A stretch of 64,000 bases of DNA from the NCBI GenBank assembly GCA_964344055.1, contig CAYFLT010000011.1:12538-76537 (forward strand). Direction: 5' to 3'. The notes under the pieces were generated by a model. It saw only the letters and a program-made list of their open reading frames with translations, did no database searches and had not been told where the DNA came from. The stretch is from OFTM10 sp964344055 (GTDB lineage Bacteria > Actinomycetota > Acidimicrobiia > Acidimicrobiales > Aldehydirespiratoraceae). Each line of letters begins with the position of its first letter. Positions within the stretch are counted from its first letter, which is position 1. Shown piece by piece: positions 1 through 8,286 of the stretch. Position numbers and translations under genes: made by a program.

Positions 1-1
1 C

Positions 2-757
2 GGCACCGTGCACTCCGACGGCTCGGGTGGGGTTGTTGCGCAGTACGACGGCATCGGCGGGTTCGTTCACGTATCGGGCGACCGCACGGTCCGCGGGATC
101 GAGCTGCCCGGCCCGGCATCGGAGTACTGGCTGGGTGGCGTCGCCCACGTGGACGACATTCCGCACGTCTATGCCAGCCGGATTCCTCCGGATGGGTACG
201 AGGTCGGCATGGGTGACCTCGTTCTCGTGCCGCTCGGCGGCGGACCGGAACGGGTGGTCACCCAGATCGTCTTCGAGGAGACCGGCGCGCGCCCACTGTG
301 GAACGGCCGCTACTTCGTGCTCCAGTGGGGGAGTCTCGGTGACGTGTGGTTCTCAGCGGTCGATGTCGACGGCAACGAACTCGACCAGGACTGGAATCGC
401 TGGCCGGTCGGCAACGGGTTCGTCGAGGGTGCCACCACCCTTCGTGTCGGAGTGTTCGAGTGGCAGGTCTATGTCGCCGAGTCGGACCCTGAGGCCGGCA
501 CCGTCACCATCGAGGGCTTCGCAGCTTGGGGTGACCAGGTCCATCCTCCGGAGACCATCTCGGTCGACGTCGGACTGCTCGGCCTGCACTCGATCATTCC
601 GCTCGGTGACCGGGAGCTGTTGGTCGTCGAGACGCCCGATGGACCGTGCGCCCGCGTCGTCGAGTTCGAGCGCTCCTTCGACCTGCCGGTCCGGGGCTAC
701 GTGACCGCAACCGAGGGTTTCGGCTGGCCGCCGGATGGAGAACTCGGTCAGCCCTAG
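2..757 (+). CDS. C-terminal part of a probable secreted beta-rich protein (5' end outside window)
   Basis: The reading frame is already open at base 2, so the gene very likely starts upstream; the GTG at 8 is only the first start codon inside the window. About 251 residues are visible. They are rich in beta-strand-like Val, Gly, Trp and Tyr and have no membrane segment. No known catalytic motif is seen. Segments such as the stretch around residues 40-75, a hydrophobic run then a glycine-rich turn, weakly resemble the lipoproteins at 48784 and 49959. That would make this a distant member of the same propeller-like extracellular family, but the similarity was judged by eye. It converges on the ABC transporter, whose stop lies 9 bases further on. 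Confidence 0.6.
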   Translation, partial: GTVHSDGSGGVVAQYDGIGGFVHVSGDRTVRGIELPGPASEYWLGGVAHVDDIPHVYASRIPPDGYEVGMGDLVLVPLGGGPERVVTQIVFEETGARPLWNGRYFVLQWGSLGDVWFSAVDVDGNELDQDWNRWPVGNGFVEGATTLRVGVFEWQVYVAESDPEAGTVTIEGFAAWGDQVHPPETISVDVGLLGLHSIIPLGDRELLVVETPDGPCARVVEFERSFDLPVRGYVTATEGFGWPPDGELGQP

Positions 758-765
758 CCGGAAGG

Positions 766-2646
766 TCAAACGGGTGCCTGTCCCCCCGTTTCGGCTCGGA
801 CGAGGGTTTCGTAGAGGTCGGCGTAGAGGCCGCCGGCGTTGCGGAGTTCGTCGTGGCGGCCCTGCTCGACCACGCGGCCGTCGTCGAGGACGACGATCAG
901 GTCGGCGTCGGTGATGGTGGACAGGCGGTGGGCGATCACGAGCGAGGTCCGGCCCTCCAACGCAACAGCCAACGCCTCCTGCACCGCAGCCTCGTTCTCG
1001 GTGTCGAGGTGGCTGGTGGCCTCGTCGAGCACGACGATGCACGGGTCCTTCAGCAGCATCCTCGCGATCGCGAGCCGCTGCTTCTCGCCGCCGGACAGGC
1101 GGTAGCCCCGCTCGCCGACGACGGTGTCGTAACCCTCGGGGAGCGCGGCGATCACATCGTGGATCCGAGCCGCCCGGCACGCCTCGATCAGCTCCTCTTC
1201 GGTGGCCCCCGGCCGGGCGTAGCGGAGGTTGGCGCCGACGGTGTCGTGGAACAGATGAGGGTCCTGGGACACCACACCGATCGCGCGGCGCAACGAGTGC
1301 TGGCTGACCGCCCGCACATCGTGACCGTCGACCGAGATCGAGCCGGCGGTGACGTCGTAGAGCCGTGGCACCAGCGACGTCATCGTCGTCTTGCCCGCCC
1401 CCGACGGGCCTACGATCGCCACCATCTGTCCGGGGTCGACCGACAGGTTCACGTCCGAGAGAACGTCATCGAGTGACCCGGTCCGCTCAGCACCGCCGAG
1501 CGACTCCGGCGTTCCCTCCGCGGGATCGGGATACCGGAACGAGACCTCGTTGAACCGGAGTGCGCCCGATGGGGTACGCAGCTCGATGGGATCCTCGGGG
1601 TCGGTGATGGGGTTGGGTGTGTCCAGCACCTCGAACACCCGCTCGAACGACACGAAGGCAGTCATGATGTCGACCCTCGCGTTCGAGAGCGAGGTGAGCG
1701 GCATGTAGATGCGCACCGTGTAGAGACCCAGGGCGACGAGCGTGCCGGCCGTGATGTCGCGATCGATGACGAGGTGCCCACCCAGCCAGTAGACGATGGC
1801 CGTTCCGATGGCGCCGACGAGCGTGAGCGCCACGAGGAACACCCGGCTGTACATGGCCGAGCGCACGCCGATGTCGCGGACCTGGCCGGCGGTGTCGGCG
1901 AAGTCGGCTGCTTCGGCGTCGTGGCGTCCGAACAGCTTCACCAGGAGCGCCCCGGCCACGTTGAACCGTTCGGTCATCGTGTTGTTCATCGACGCGTTGA
2001 GGTTCATGCCTTCGCGGGTGATGTCCTGGAGGCCGGCCCCGACCCGCCGGGCCGGCAACACGAAGAACGGAAGGATCACGATCGCCAGCAGGGTGAGCCG
2101 CCACTCGAGCAGCAGCATCGCGATGAGGGTGCCGGCCAGCGTGATCACGTTGCCGACCACGGTGCCGAGCGTGCCGGTGAAGGCGCGCTGGGCGCCGATG
2201 ACGTCGTTGTTGAGGCGGGAGATCAGGGTGCCGGTCTGGGTACGCGTGAAGAAGGCCAGCGGCATCCGCTGGACGTGATCGAAGAGCTTCACCCGGAGAT
2301 CGAAAATGAGGCCCTCGCCGATGCGTGACGACAGCCACCGCTCGACCAGCGCCAGCACGGCCTCGCCCATCGCCGCGACGACCATCACCGTGAACAGGAC
2401 GTTGAGGTAGCCGCCGTTGTTGTCGACGATCGCCACGTCGAACACCTTGCGGATCAGCAGGGGCGGAAGCAGACCGAGGAAGGTCGACGCCACGATCGTC
2501 ACGACGAACGCCACGATCAGGGCCCGGTAGGGCCGAGCGAATGCCATGACCCGCTGGCGCGTCTCGCGATTGATCTGCTTGCCATCGAGGCCGGATCGGT
2601 CCATCGACATCGAGTGCATGATCTGGAACGGACTCGGCGCAGTCAT
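766..2646 (-). CDS. ABC exporter, fused membrane and ATPase domains (MsbA/MDR type)
   Basis: A 626-residue half-transporter working as a homodimer in the cytoplasmic membrane, probably exporting lipid, drug or peptide substrates; the substrate cannot be read from sequence. Residues about 35-340 form the six-helix type I exporter domain, and residues about 365-610 the nucleotide-binding domain. Walker A (GPSGAGKTT) lies near residue 411, the signature LSGGEKQR near 516 and Walker B (VVLDEATS) near 540, followed by the H-loop IAHRLST; all are intact. The ATG at 2646 gives a short cytoplasmic N-terminus, and internal Met codons at residues 11, 13 and 15 are alternative starts. It is divergent from pncB, 59 bp away. 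Confidence 0.93.
   Translation of the reverse strand: MTAPSPFQIMHSMSMDRSGLDGKQINRETRQRVMAFARPYRALIVAFVVTIVASTFLGLLPPLLIRKVFDVAIVDNNGGYLNVLFTVMVVAAMGEAVLALVERWLSSRIGEGLIFDLRVKLFDHVQRMPLAFFTRTQTGTLISRLNNDVIGAQRAFTGTLGTVVGNVITLAGTLIAMLLLEWRLTLLAIVILPFFVLPARRVGAGLQDITREGMNLNASMNNTMTERFNVAGALLVKLFGRHDAEAADFADTAGQVRDIGVRSAMYSRVFLVALTLVGAIGTAIVYWLGGHLVIDRDITAGTLVALGLYTVRIYMPLTSLSNARVDIMTAFVSFERVFEVLDTPNPITDPEDPIELRTPSGALRFNEVSFRYPDPAEGTPESLGGAERTGSLDDVLSDVNLSVDPGQMVAIVGPSGAGKTTMTSLVPRLYDVTAGSISVDGHDVRAVSQHSLRRAIGVVSQDPHLFHDTVGANLRYARPGATEEELIEACRAARIHDVIAALPEGYDTVVGERGYRLSGGEKQRLAIARMLLKDPCIVVLDEATSHLDTENEAAVQEALAVALEGRTSLVIAHRLSTITDADLIVVLDDGRVVEQGRHDELRNAGGLYADLYETLVRAETGGQAPV
768..791. terminator. 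Hairpin overlapping the ABC exporter stop codon
   Basis: AAACGGG (768-774) and CCCGTTT (785-791) form a 7-bp stem around a 10-base loop containing TGCCTGTCCC. The stem covers the last codons and stop of the exporter and lies between two converging genes, so it could end transcription from either side. There is no U run. Terminator function is inferred from position. Confidence 0.35.
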
Positions 2647-2705
2647 GCAGGCGAGCCTACGGACCTCCTCGGAGGTTCACGGACGCAGCACTAGCGTGAA
2701 GCCGA

Positions 2706-4064
2706 ATGAATCAGCCGTCCTCCGCGCTGTACACGGACCACTACGAGCTCACGATGGTGGCTTCGGCTCTCGAGTCCGGAATCGCCGATCGCCGCGCCGT
2801 GTTCGAGGTGTTCGCCCGCCGCCTCCCCGCGGGGCGCGCCTACGGCGTCGTTGCCGGTATCGACCGGCTCCTCGATGCCGTCAACCGATTCCGATTCGAC
2901 GACGCCACGGTCGCCCACCTGGTCGCCACCGGTGTGGTCGACGAGGGCCCGATGGCCGACTGGCTCCGGGCCTACCGGTTCCACGGTGACATCACCGGCT
3001 ACCCCACCGGCGAACTCTTCTTCCCGTACAGCCCCGTGCTGACGGTCGCCGGCTCGTTCGCAGAATGCGTTGTGTTGGAGACCGTGCTGCTTTCGGTGCT
3101 CAACCATGACTGTGCCGTGGCGAGTGCGGCTGCTCGGATGGCCGACGCGGCGGGCGGCCGCCTGCTCATCGAGGGGGGAGCCCGCCGCACCGATCCGGAA
3201 TCGGCGGTCGCTGCCGCTCGGGCCGGCTACATCGGTGGGTTCGACACCACGTCGAATCTCGAAGCGGGGCGGCGTCATGGCATCCCGACCGGCGGCACCA
3301 CCGCCCACGCCTTCGTCCTCGCGCACGCCAGCGAGGAGGCTGCGTTCGCAGCGCAGCGCGACACTCTCGGGGTCGGGTCGACCTACCTCGTCGACACCTT
3401 CGACGTGATGGACGGGATTCGCCGAGCCGTCGCCACCGTCGGCCCCGACATCGGCGCGGTGCGCATCGATTCGGGCGAATTGCTGGCCGACAGCCGCGCC
3501 GCCCGGGCCCTCCTCGATGACCTCGGTGCCACTGACTGCCGGATCGTCGTCTCGAGCGACCTCGACGAATTCCGGGTGGCCGAGCTCGAGGCCGCCGGAG
3601 CGCCGATCGATGCCTACCTCGTCGGCACCAGCCTGGTCACCGGATCCGGTCACCCGACGGCCCAGATGGTCTACAAGCTCGTGTCGATCGCCGAGGATGA
3701 TTCGCCGGCGAGCGAGCTGCGAGCGGTCGGCAAGCTGTCGCCTGGCAAGCGCACGCTCGGCGGACGCAAGGACGTGCATCGCACCGTCGACGCCGACGGG
3801 TACTTCACCAGTGAGGTGCTGTCGGTGCTGCCGGTCGAGTTGTCCGACGACACCATGGCGCCCCAGGTCGCACTGGTACGAGACGGCGAGATCATGGTGG
3901 ACGTCACCAACGCGGACGAGGCCAGGGCCCGCTGCGCCGAACGGCGGAACCGGCTTCATCCGATCGATCGCACGCCGTGGCCGTCGCATGCCCCCGCCAT
4001 CCCGACCGTCTGGGAAGGTGTGGAGGAGCCGCTGTCCGTTCCGGTGGCCCAAGGAGGCTTCTGA
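2706..4064 (+). CDS. pncB: Nicotinate phosphoribosyltransferase
   Basis: Joins nicotinate to PRPP, giving nicotinate mononucleotide: the entry step of the Preiss-Handler NAD salvage route in the cytoplasm. The N-terminus carries the family hallmark LYTDHYELTM (residues 8-17), and the length of 452 residues fits the actinobacterial type. The central region has the expected barrel pieces, such as GGFDTTSN near 179 and AVRIDSGELL near 250, and ends with the GVGT-like block (VGTSLVTG near 306). The start is the first ATG, 59 bp from the divergent ABC gene. Its TGA overlaps the pncA ATG by one base, so the pair is translationally coupled: pncA makes nicotinate and pncB consumes it. Confidence 0.93.
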   Translation: MNQPSSALYTDHYELTMVASALESGIADRRAVFEVFARRLPAGRAYGVVAGIDRLLDAVNRFRFDDATVAHLVATGVVDEGPMADWLRAYRFHGDITGYPTGELFFPYSPVLTVAGSFAECVVLETVLLSVLNHDCAVASAAARMADAAGGRLLIEGGARRTDPESAVAAARAGYIGGFDTTSNLEAGRRHGIPTGGTTAHAFVLAHASEEAAFAAQRDTLGVGSTYLVDTFDVMDGIRRAVATVGPDIGAVRIDSGELLADSRAARALLDDLGATDCRIVVSSDLDEFRVAELEAAGAPIDAYLVGTSLVTGSGHPTAQMVYKLVSIAEDDSPASELRAVGKLSPGKRTLGGRKDVHRTVDADGYFTSEVLSVLPVELSDDTMAPQVALVRDGEIMVDVTNADEARARCAERRNRLHPIDRTPWPSHAPAIPTVWEGVEEPLSVPVAQGGF

Positions 4065-4639
4065 TGAGTCGAGCCCTTGTCATCGTCGATGTGCAGAACG
4101 ACTTCTGCGAAGGCGGCTCGATGGGAGTCGACGGGGGCGGCGCGGTCGCCGGCTCGATCGCGGAGCTGGTGGGCTCCGACAAGTCGGGCGGATTCTACGA
4201 GTACGTGGTCGCCACCAAGGACTGGCACGTCGACCCGGGAGACCACTTCGCGGACCCCGAAGTCGGCCCGGACTTCGTGAACACCTGGCCAGCGCATTGC
4301 GTCGCCGACACCGAGGGGGCCGCATTTCATGTGAATCTGCAGGTGGCACTCGACGAGGTGTTCCTGAAGGGGCGCTACACCGCCAGCTACACGGGTTTCG
4401 ATGGTGGCGCTGCTGCCGAGGAGAGCATCCTGCTCGGTCCGTGGCTGACGGAGCGGGGGGTGACCGACGTCGATGTGCTCGGAATCGCCACCGATCACTG
4501 TGTGAAGGCCACCGCACTCGATGCGGTGCGGAATGGCTTCACCACCCGGGTGCTGCTCGACCACTGCGCCGGAGTGGCGCCTGACACCACCGAGGCCGCA
4601 CTCTCGGAGATGTCCGAGGCGGGCATCACCCTGGTGTGA
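4064..4639 (+). CDS. pncA: Nicotinamidase
   Basis: Hydrolyses nicotinamide to nicotinate, feeding the pncB product just upstream. The protein has 191 residues. The catalytic triad of the family is visible: Asp9 in VDVQNDF, Lys near 101 in FLKG, and the nucleophile Cys near 147 in GIATDHCV. The metal site is present as DWH plus DHF (residues about 52-61), with the WPAHC histidine following. The ATG at 4064 overlaps the pncB stop; earlier in-frame codons would run inside pncB. The 3' end overlaps the next gene by four bases (GTGA), so three genes form one tight operon. Confidence 0.94.
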   Translation: MSRALVIVDVQNDFCEGGSMGVDGGGAVAGSIAELVGSDKSGGFYEYVVATKDWHVDPGDHFADPEVGPDFVNTWPAHCVADTEGAAFHVNLQVALDEVFLKGRYTASYTGFDGGAAAEESILLGPWLTERGVTDVDVLGIATDHCVKATALDAVRNGFTTRVLLDHCAGVAPDTTEAALSEMSEAGITLV

Positions 4640-5199
4640 CCGGCCCCATCGCCGATCCTGGCTGGGGCCCGACCCTGCGGACCCTGCCGAAGCTGTTCGT
4701 CCCCTTTGTCGGGATGCGCACCATGGCCGGCCAGTCCGACGGTCTCACTGCGCTTCGGATGCTGTGGTGTGTGTTCGCGGGCGCGCTGATCCTGGTGTGG
4801 ATCCCGGTCGCGATCGCCGCTCCGGAGCTCGACGGGCAAGTGTCGGTGTTCACGGCGTTGATCGTCGTCGTCGCCATCGGGGTGTCGACCCAGCTCGCGG
4901 CGCGGATGTTGGGTGCCGGCCACGACGTCACCGATGCTTCGCGTTTCGTCGCCTCGTTCCAGCGCACCACCCTCGTTCGCGTAGCGCTGGCCGAGGCTGC
5001 GGCGATCGTCGGGTTCGTGGGGTTCCTGCTGAGCGGTTCTGCGATCATCTACGGCGTGGGGTTCGCCATCGCCGCCTACGGGCACTTCGACGCAATGCCG
5101 GCGTCGCGCCGCCTCGGCGCAGCCCAACAGCAGGTCGACGAGGCCGGTGGGGACTGGTCCGTGGTCGGGGCGCTGGTCTCGGCCAGGCTGACCCGCTAG
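4636..5199 (+). CDS. Small polytopic membrane protein coupled to pncBA
   Basis: A 187-residue protein with about four hydrophobic segments (residues roughly 33-54, 60-83, 104-125 and 127-143). The N-terminus is short and rather polar, and the C-terminal tail is soluble. No known transporter motif is recognised. The GTG start at 4636 overlaps the pncA TGA in a GTGA arrangement, which argues for co-translation with the salvage enzymes. A role in uptake of nicotinamide or nicotinate is an attractive guess, but nothing in the protein itself shows it. It ends 29 bases before a convergent gene. Confidence 0.8.
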   Translation: MTGPIADPGWGPTLRTLPKLFVPFVGMRTMAGQSDGLTALRMLWCVFAGALILVWIPVAIAAPELDGQVSVFTALIVVVAIGVSTQLAARMLGAGHDVTDASRFVASFQRTTLVRVALAEAAAIVGFVGFLLSGSAIIYGVGFAIAAYGHFDAMPASRRLGAAQQQVDEAGGDWSVVGALVSARLTR

Positions 5200-5228
5200 G
5201 TGTCGCTAGGCCGGCTGGTCCGCCCCGC

Positions 5229-5924
5229 TCAGCACCAGTGGAAGTCGTGGACGCCGATCCACTGGAAGTCTTCCCAGTTGCTGGTGTCGAAGTGGGTGAT
5301 GATCAGCGTGTCGATCGGAGTCTGGAAGTCGACCTCGCTCTCGCTGTTCGACGAGCTCGACGGATGCTGACCCCTGATCGTGTTGGGCGAGATCTGACGA
5401 TTCGCCCAACCGGTGCTCATCGAAGTCGGGTCGATGTCGGCCCCGCTCGGGCTGAGCCGGCCGATCACCCGAACGCTGTCTTCCCAGCTCCCGCCACCGC
5501 GGTCGACGTCGACGAGCGTGAAGCTCAGGGCGACCGGAGTGTCGAAGGTGAACGTGAAGATCACGCCCTTGCCCTCGTGGGCATCGTCCATTCCGGTGAC
5601 CACCGGGTTGTCCCGGCCGTTGATGGTGCCCGGGTAGACGCGGCCTCGCCAGTAGCCGTCCTGCACGTCTTCGGGGTCGGCATTGCTGAAGGTGATGTTC
5701 ACCGAGCCGTCGTCAGAGGTGAAGCTCGACGGGAGGATGCTCCCGGACCATCGGCTGAAGTCGACCCGGCGAGGCTTGGTCCCACACGACCCGACCGCGG
5801 CAGCTGCCCGATCGAAGGTGAAGATGGACGGCGCGACCCACAGACCGGCGCCCGCGGCGGCGCTGGTCTTGACCATGGTCCGGCGTGAAACCGGCCGTGC
5901 GGGTGGAGGCACAGATGTCTGCAC
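5229..5924 (-). CDS. Tat-exported protein of unknown function
   Basis: A 231-residue protein beginning with a twin-arginine signal: SRRTMVK at residues 13-19, a hydrophobic stretch AAAGAGLWVAPSIF, then an AAAA-type cleavage region near residue 41. The mature part is Trp-, Asp- and Ser-rich with beta-sandwich character and a terminal Cys, suggesting a folded extracellular domain. No enzyme motif is recognised. The start is a GTG at 5924, giving a normal-length Tat n-region. It lies downstream of aroQ on the same strand with a 114-base gap, so it probably has its own promoter. The family was not identified. Confidence 0.8.
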   Translation of the reverse strand: MQTSVPPPARPVSRRTMVKTSAAAGAGLWVAPSIFTFDRAAAAVGSCGTKPRRVDFSRWSGSILPSSFTSDDGSVNITFSNADPEDVQDGYWRGRVYPGTINGRDNPVVTGMDDAHEGKGVIFTFTFDTPVALSFTLVDVDRGGGSWEDSVRVIGRLSPSGADIDPTSMSTGWANRQISPNTIRGQHPSSSSNSESEVDFQTPIDTLIITHFDTSNWEDFQWIGVHDFHWC

Positions 5925-6038
5925 GCTCTACCTCTTTCGGCGTGATCGGCCGTGGACTGAGGGGTCGACCACCACTTGTGACCGAATTGACCAGGGCCTT
6001 GCGACCCAGTCGCGGGTGGGCCGAATGGCCCATCTGCG

Positions 6039-6479
6039 TCAGCGGTCGAGATGACGGATGAGCGCGTCGAGGGCGGCTCGGTAGCTGTCCGGCCCGAAGC
6101 CGCCGATCACGCCGAGGCACACCGCGCTGAGCACCGAGCGGTGACGGAACTCCTCGCGGGCATGCACGTTCGAGAGGTGGGTCTCCACGACTGGCAGTTC
6201 GGAGGCCGAGATCGCGTCCCGGAGGGCGATCGAATAGTGGGTGAAGGCTCCCGGATTGAAGACGACGCCGTCGACGGTGCCCCGCGCCCGGTGGAGGGCG
6301 TCGATGAGCGCGCCCTCACTGTTCGACTGGAAGTCGCTGAGCTCCACACCCCGTTCGGCCGCCTGAGACCGCAGCCCGGCGAGGATGTCGTCGAGGGTGT
6401 CGTGGCCGTAAACCTCCGGTTCCCGGGTTCCGAGCATGTTCAGGTTCGGCCCGTTCAAGACCAGGATCCGGTGCGTCAT
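6039..6479 (-). CDS. aroQ: 3-dehydroquinate dehydratase, type II
   Basis: Third step of the shikimate pathway: trans-dehydration of 3-dehydroquinate to 3-dehydroshikimate by the small dodecameric class. At 146 residues it is the usual length. Visible are the N-terminal LNGPNLNMLGTREP block, the catalytic Tyr24 in VYGHD, the FQSNSEG loop, NPGAFTHYS, and the histidine in ETHLSNVHAREEFRHRS near residue 101-113. The ATG at 6479 is the only sensible start. It stands alone here, apart from other shikimate genes; pheA is far away at 58789. Confidence 0.95.
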   Translation of the reverse strand: MTHRILVLNGPNLNMLGTREPEVYGHDTLDDILAGLRSQAAERGVELSDFQSNSEGALIDALHRARGTVDGVVFNPGAFTHYSIALRDAISASELPVVETHLSNVHAREEFRHRSVLSAVCLGVIGGFGPDSYRAALDALIRHLDR

Positions 6480-6518
6480 GGCTTCCCAGCCTAGGACCAG
6501 CCACCACCCCCACCCGTT

Positions 6519-6543
6519 GCATTTGGGGTCTGACCCCCAATGC
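6519..6543. terminator. Inverted repeat with GGGGTCTGACCCCC core
   Basis: GCATTTGGGG and CCCCCAATGC pair around TCTGA with one mismatch. The element sits between the start of aroQ and the stop of the DinB-like gene, both on the minus strand, so it probably ends transcription of the DinB-like gene. No U tract follows. Confidence 0.5.
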
Positions 6544-6553
6544 TTCTCGGCGG

Positions 6554-7012
6554 CTATTCAGCACCGCGCACGAGGTCGACGGTGATCTCCAGGTGCCCGA
6601 GATGCTGGGCCAGCTCCTCATAGGCGTGGATCAGGGCCGCCCCGACGGTCCAGTCCGCACCGAGCGGGATCTGGGTCACGGCCTCGCCGTGGAGCTCCTC
6701 GGCCGCGCCGAGTTGGGGGGCCAGCTCCGCGATCCGCGCCTTCGCCGCGTCGCACCGGTGGATCAGATCGGACGCTGCGCCGGTGGCGGTGAACTCCGAG
6801 GGCCGGTCCCGCTCGATCGGGTGGCCCAGCACGACGTACTCGGTCCACCACTCCGCGGCGGCGAGTGCATGGGTGACGAGGGCGTACGCCGAGTTGGCTC
6901 CCTCGACATCCGGAGATCGATTGACCTCGCGGTCGCTGAGCCCGTCCAGTGCCCGCGCCATCCCGTCGATGGTCCGCCCACAGAACAGGGCGAAGTCGTC
7001 CGCGGAGATCAT
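6554..7012 (-). CDS. DinB / maleylpyruvate-isomerase-like four-helix metalloprotein
   Basis: A 152-residue helical protein of the DinB superfamily, members of which bind a divalent metal and often act as mycothiol- or bacillithiol-dependent transferases. The family histidines are visible: His48 in VTHALAAAEWW and the C-terminal HAYEELAQHLGHLEI cluster near 129-142. The GADWTVGAALIHAYEE block is typical of the actinobacterial subgroup. Which thiol or substrate it uses cannot be told. The ATG at 7012 is the first in frame. It lies 41 bases downstream of the DM13 gene on the same strand and may be co-transcribed. Confidence 0.8.
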   Translation of the reverse strand: MISADDFALFCGRTIDGMARALDGLSDREVNRSPDVEGANSAYALVTHALAAAEWWTEYVVLGHPIERDRPSEFTATGAASDLIHRCDAAKARIAELAPQLGAAEELHGEAVTQIPLGADWTVGAALIHAYEELAQHLGHLEITVDLVRGAE

Positions 7013-7053
7013 CGCCAGACCCTAGACCTGGATGTGTTGCCGGCTGTGCAGGT

Positions 7054-7842
7054 TCACGTGAGGGTGGCGTTTGCGACTTCGACCGCGAAGGTCTCGCACC
7101 ACACGAGGACGGTCCAGGTTCCGGTGGTGAGATCGACCCCATCGGGGACGGTGTAGTTCTGGTTGCCGCGTTCGGCGGTGAGTTGGGCGACGTGGATCCC
7201 ACCCGACAGTCCACGTCGGTCCTCGCCGGGGACCAACCACACCTCGAGATCCGGGCCGGAGCCGATGTCGACCTCCTCGAAGCGCAGGAGGATCGAATCG
7301 TCGGCCAGCCGGTAGACGGCGGCATCGCCGTCCCCTCGATGGCCGGTCAGGCCCTGGAAGCTCGCCCTTCGAAGTTCGACGGGCTCGGGCGGCACTGTCG
7401 TGGTGGTCGTCGTCGTGCTGGTCGTGCTCGAAGTGGTCGTGGAGGGTGCCGTCGTGGCGGTTGACTCCGTGTCGTCCGCCGTGGTCGTCGGTGCGGCCGT
7501 GGTCGTGGAGGTCGTCGACTCCTGAGCCGGGGTGGTGACCGGCGGAAACGCTTCGTCCACTTCGGTTGCGGGACGCAGGTAGGGCCACATCAGGAAGCCG
7601 ACCACCGCGACGACAGGAGCGAACGCGACGATGCCGGCGATGACCGGATCGGATACGAAACGGCGGATGACGAGCACCCATGTCCCGAGAACGGCGAAGA
7701 GGGCTACGACCCGCAACAAGGTCGCCCCGTCGCTGAAAGTGCCCGTGTAGATCTCAGGAGCGACGATCGCGAGCAGTGCCGCGGCTGTGGCCGCGAGTAC
7801 GAGCGGGATGAGTCGTCGAACGCGTTCTCGCTGCATGCCCAC
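7054..7842 (-). CDS. Membrane-anchored DM13-domain protein
   Basis: A 262-residue protein with four hydrophobic segments in the first 120 residues, a Thr-rich linker (about 115-155; runs of TTT), and a C-terminal DM13 domain (about 160-262). The domain shows LRFEEVDIGSGPDLEVWL near 190 and the single conserved Cys in VLVWCETFAV near 247. DM13 domains are thought to take part in redox reactions at cell surfaces. The layout places the domain outside the cell on a flexible stalk. The ATG at 7842 follows a basic start (RERVRR) that fits inside-positive topology. Confidence 0.85.
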   Translation of the reverse strand: MGMQRERVRRLIPLVLAATAAALLAIVAPEIYTGTFSDGATLLRVVALFAVLGTWVLVIRRFVSDPVIAGIVAFAPVVAVVGFLMWPYLRPATEVDEAFPPVTTPAQESTTSTTTAAPTTTADDTESTATTAPSTTTSSTTSTTTTTTTVPPEPVELRRASFQGLTGHRGDGDAAVYRLADDSILLRFEEVDIGSGPDLEVWLVPGEDRRGLSGGIHVAQLTAERGNQNYTVPDGVDLTTGTWTVLVWCETFAVEVANATLT

Positions 7843-7887
7843 CCAACGACGGCGAGGCTCGGACAGTTCCCGTTGCCGGCTCGTCCC

Positions 7888-8229
7888 TCAGATCGCGGTG
7901 GGATGCCGCGGCTCGTAGAGGAGGATGTCGATTCCCGGGAGCCTCATCATGATCGTGATGCCGAACTCCTCCTCGAGCGGTTCACCGATGAACTCGATGC
8001 CCTTGCTGCGAAGGTCGGCGATCGTGCCTTGGATGTCGTCGCACATCATCGACACCTGATGCTCGGGTCCCTCGCTCGGGTGGATGCCCATCTCCGCCGG
8101 GGGCAGTTTGAAGATGAGCCACCCGCCACCGGCATCGACGTTGTCGAAGCCGAAGACGTCACGGAGGGTCGCCCGCAGCTCGTCGGGCTGATCGGTGTAG
8201 AGGAGGGTGTGGATTCCGGTGACTGCCAT
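7888..8229 (-). CDS. VOC/glyoxalase-fold protein
   Basis: A 113-residue vicinal-oxygen-chelate-fold protein. The N-terminal block VTGIHTLLYTDQPDELRATLRDV and the later GPEHQVSMMCDDIQGTIADL pattern give one beta-alpha-beta-beta-beta module each. The usual metal ligands are partly recognisable (His at 7 and in the EHQV segment, Glu near the end), but the substrate cannot be inferred. The ATG at 8229 is divergent from the phosphatase gene, 57 bp away. This class covers dioxygenases, glyoxalases, resistance proteins and many proteins without known function. Confidence 0.75.
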   Translation of the reverse strand: MAVTGIHTLLYTDQPDELRATLRDVFGFDNVDAGGGWLIFKLPPAEMGIHPSEGPEHQVSMMCDDIQGTIADLRSKGIEFIGEPLEEEFGITIMMRLPGIDILLYEPRHPTAI

Positions 8230-8286
8230 CCCTCCACTTCAGTTTCTGAACGCCGTTCTGTCCAGCGTGATGACAAGCTGGCCTCG

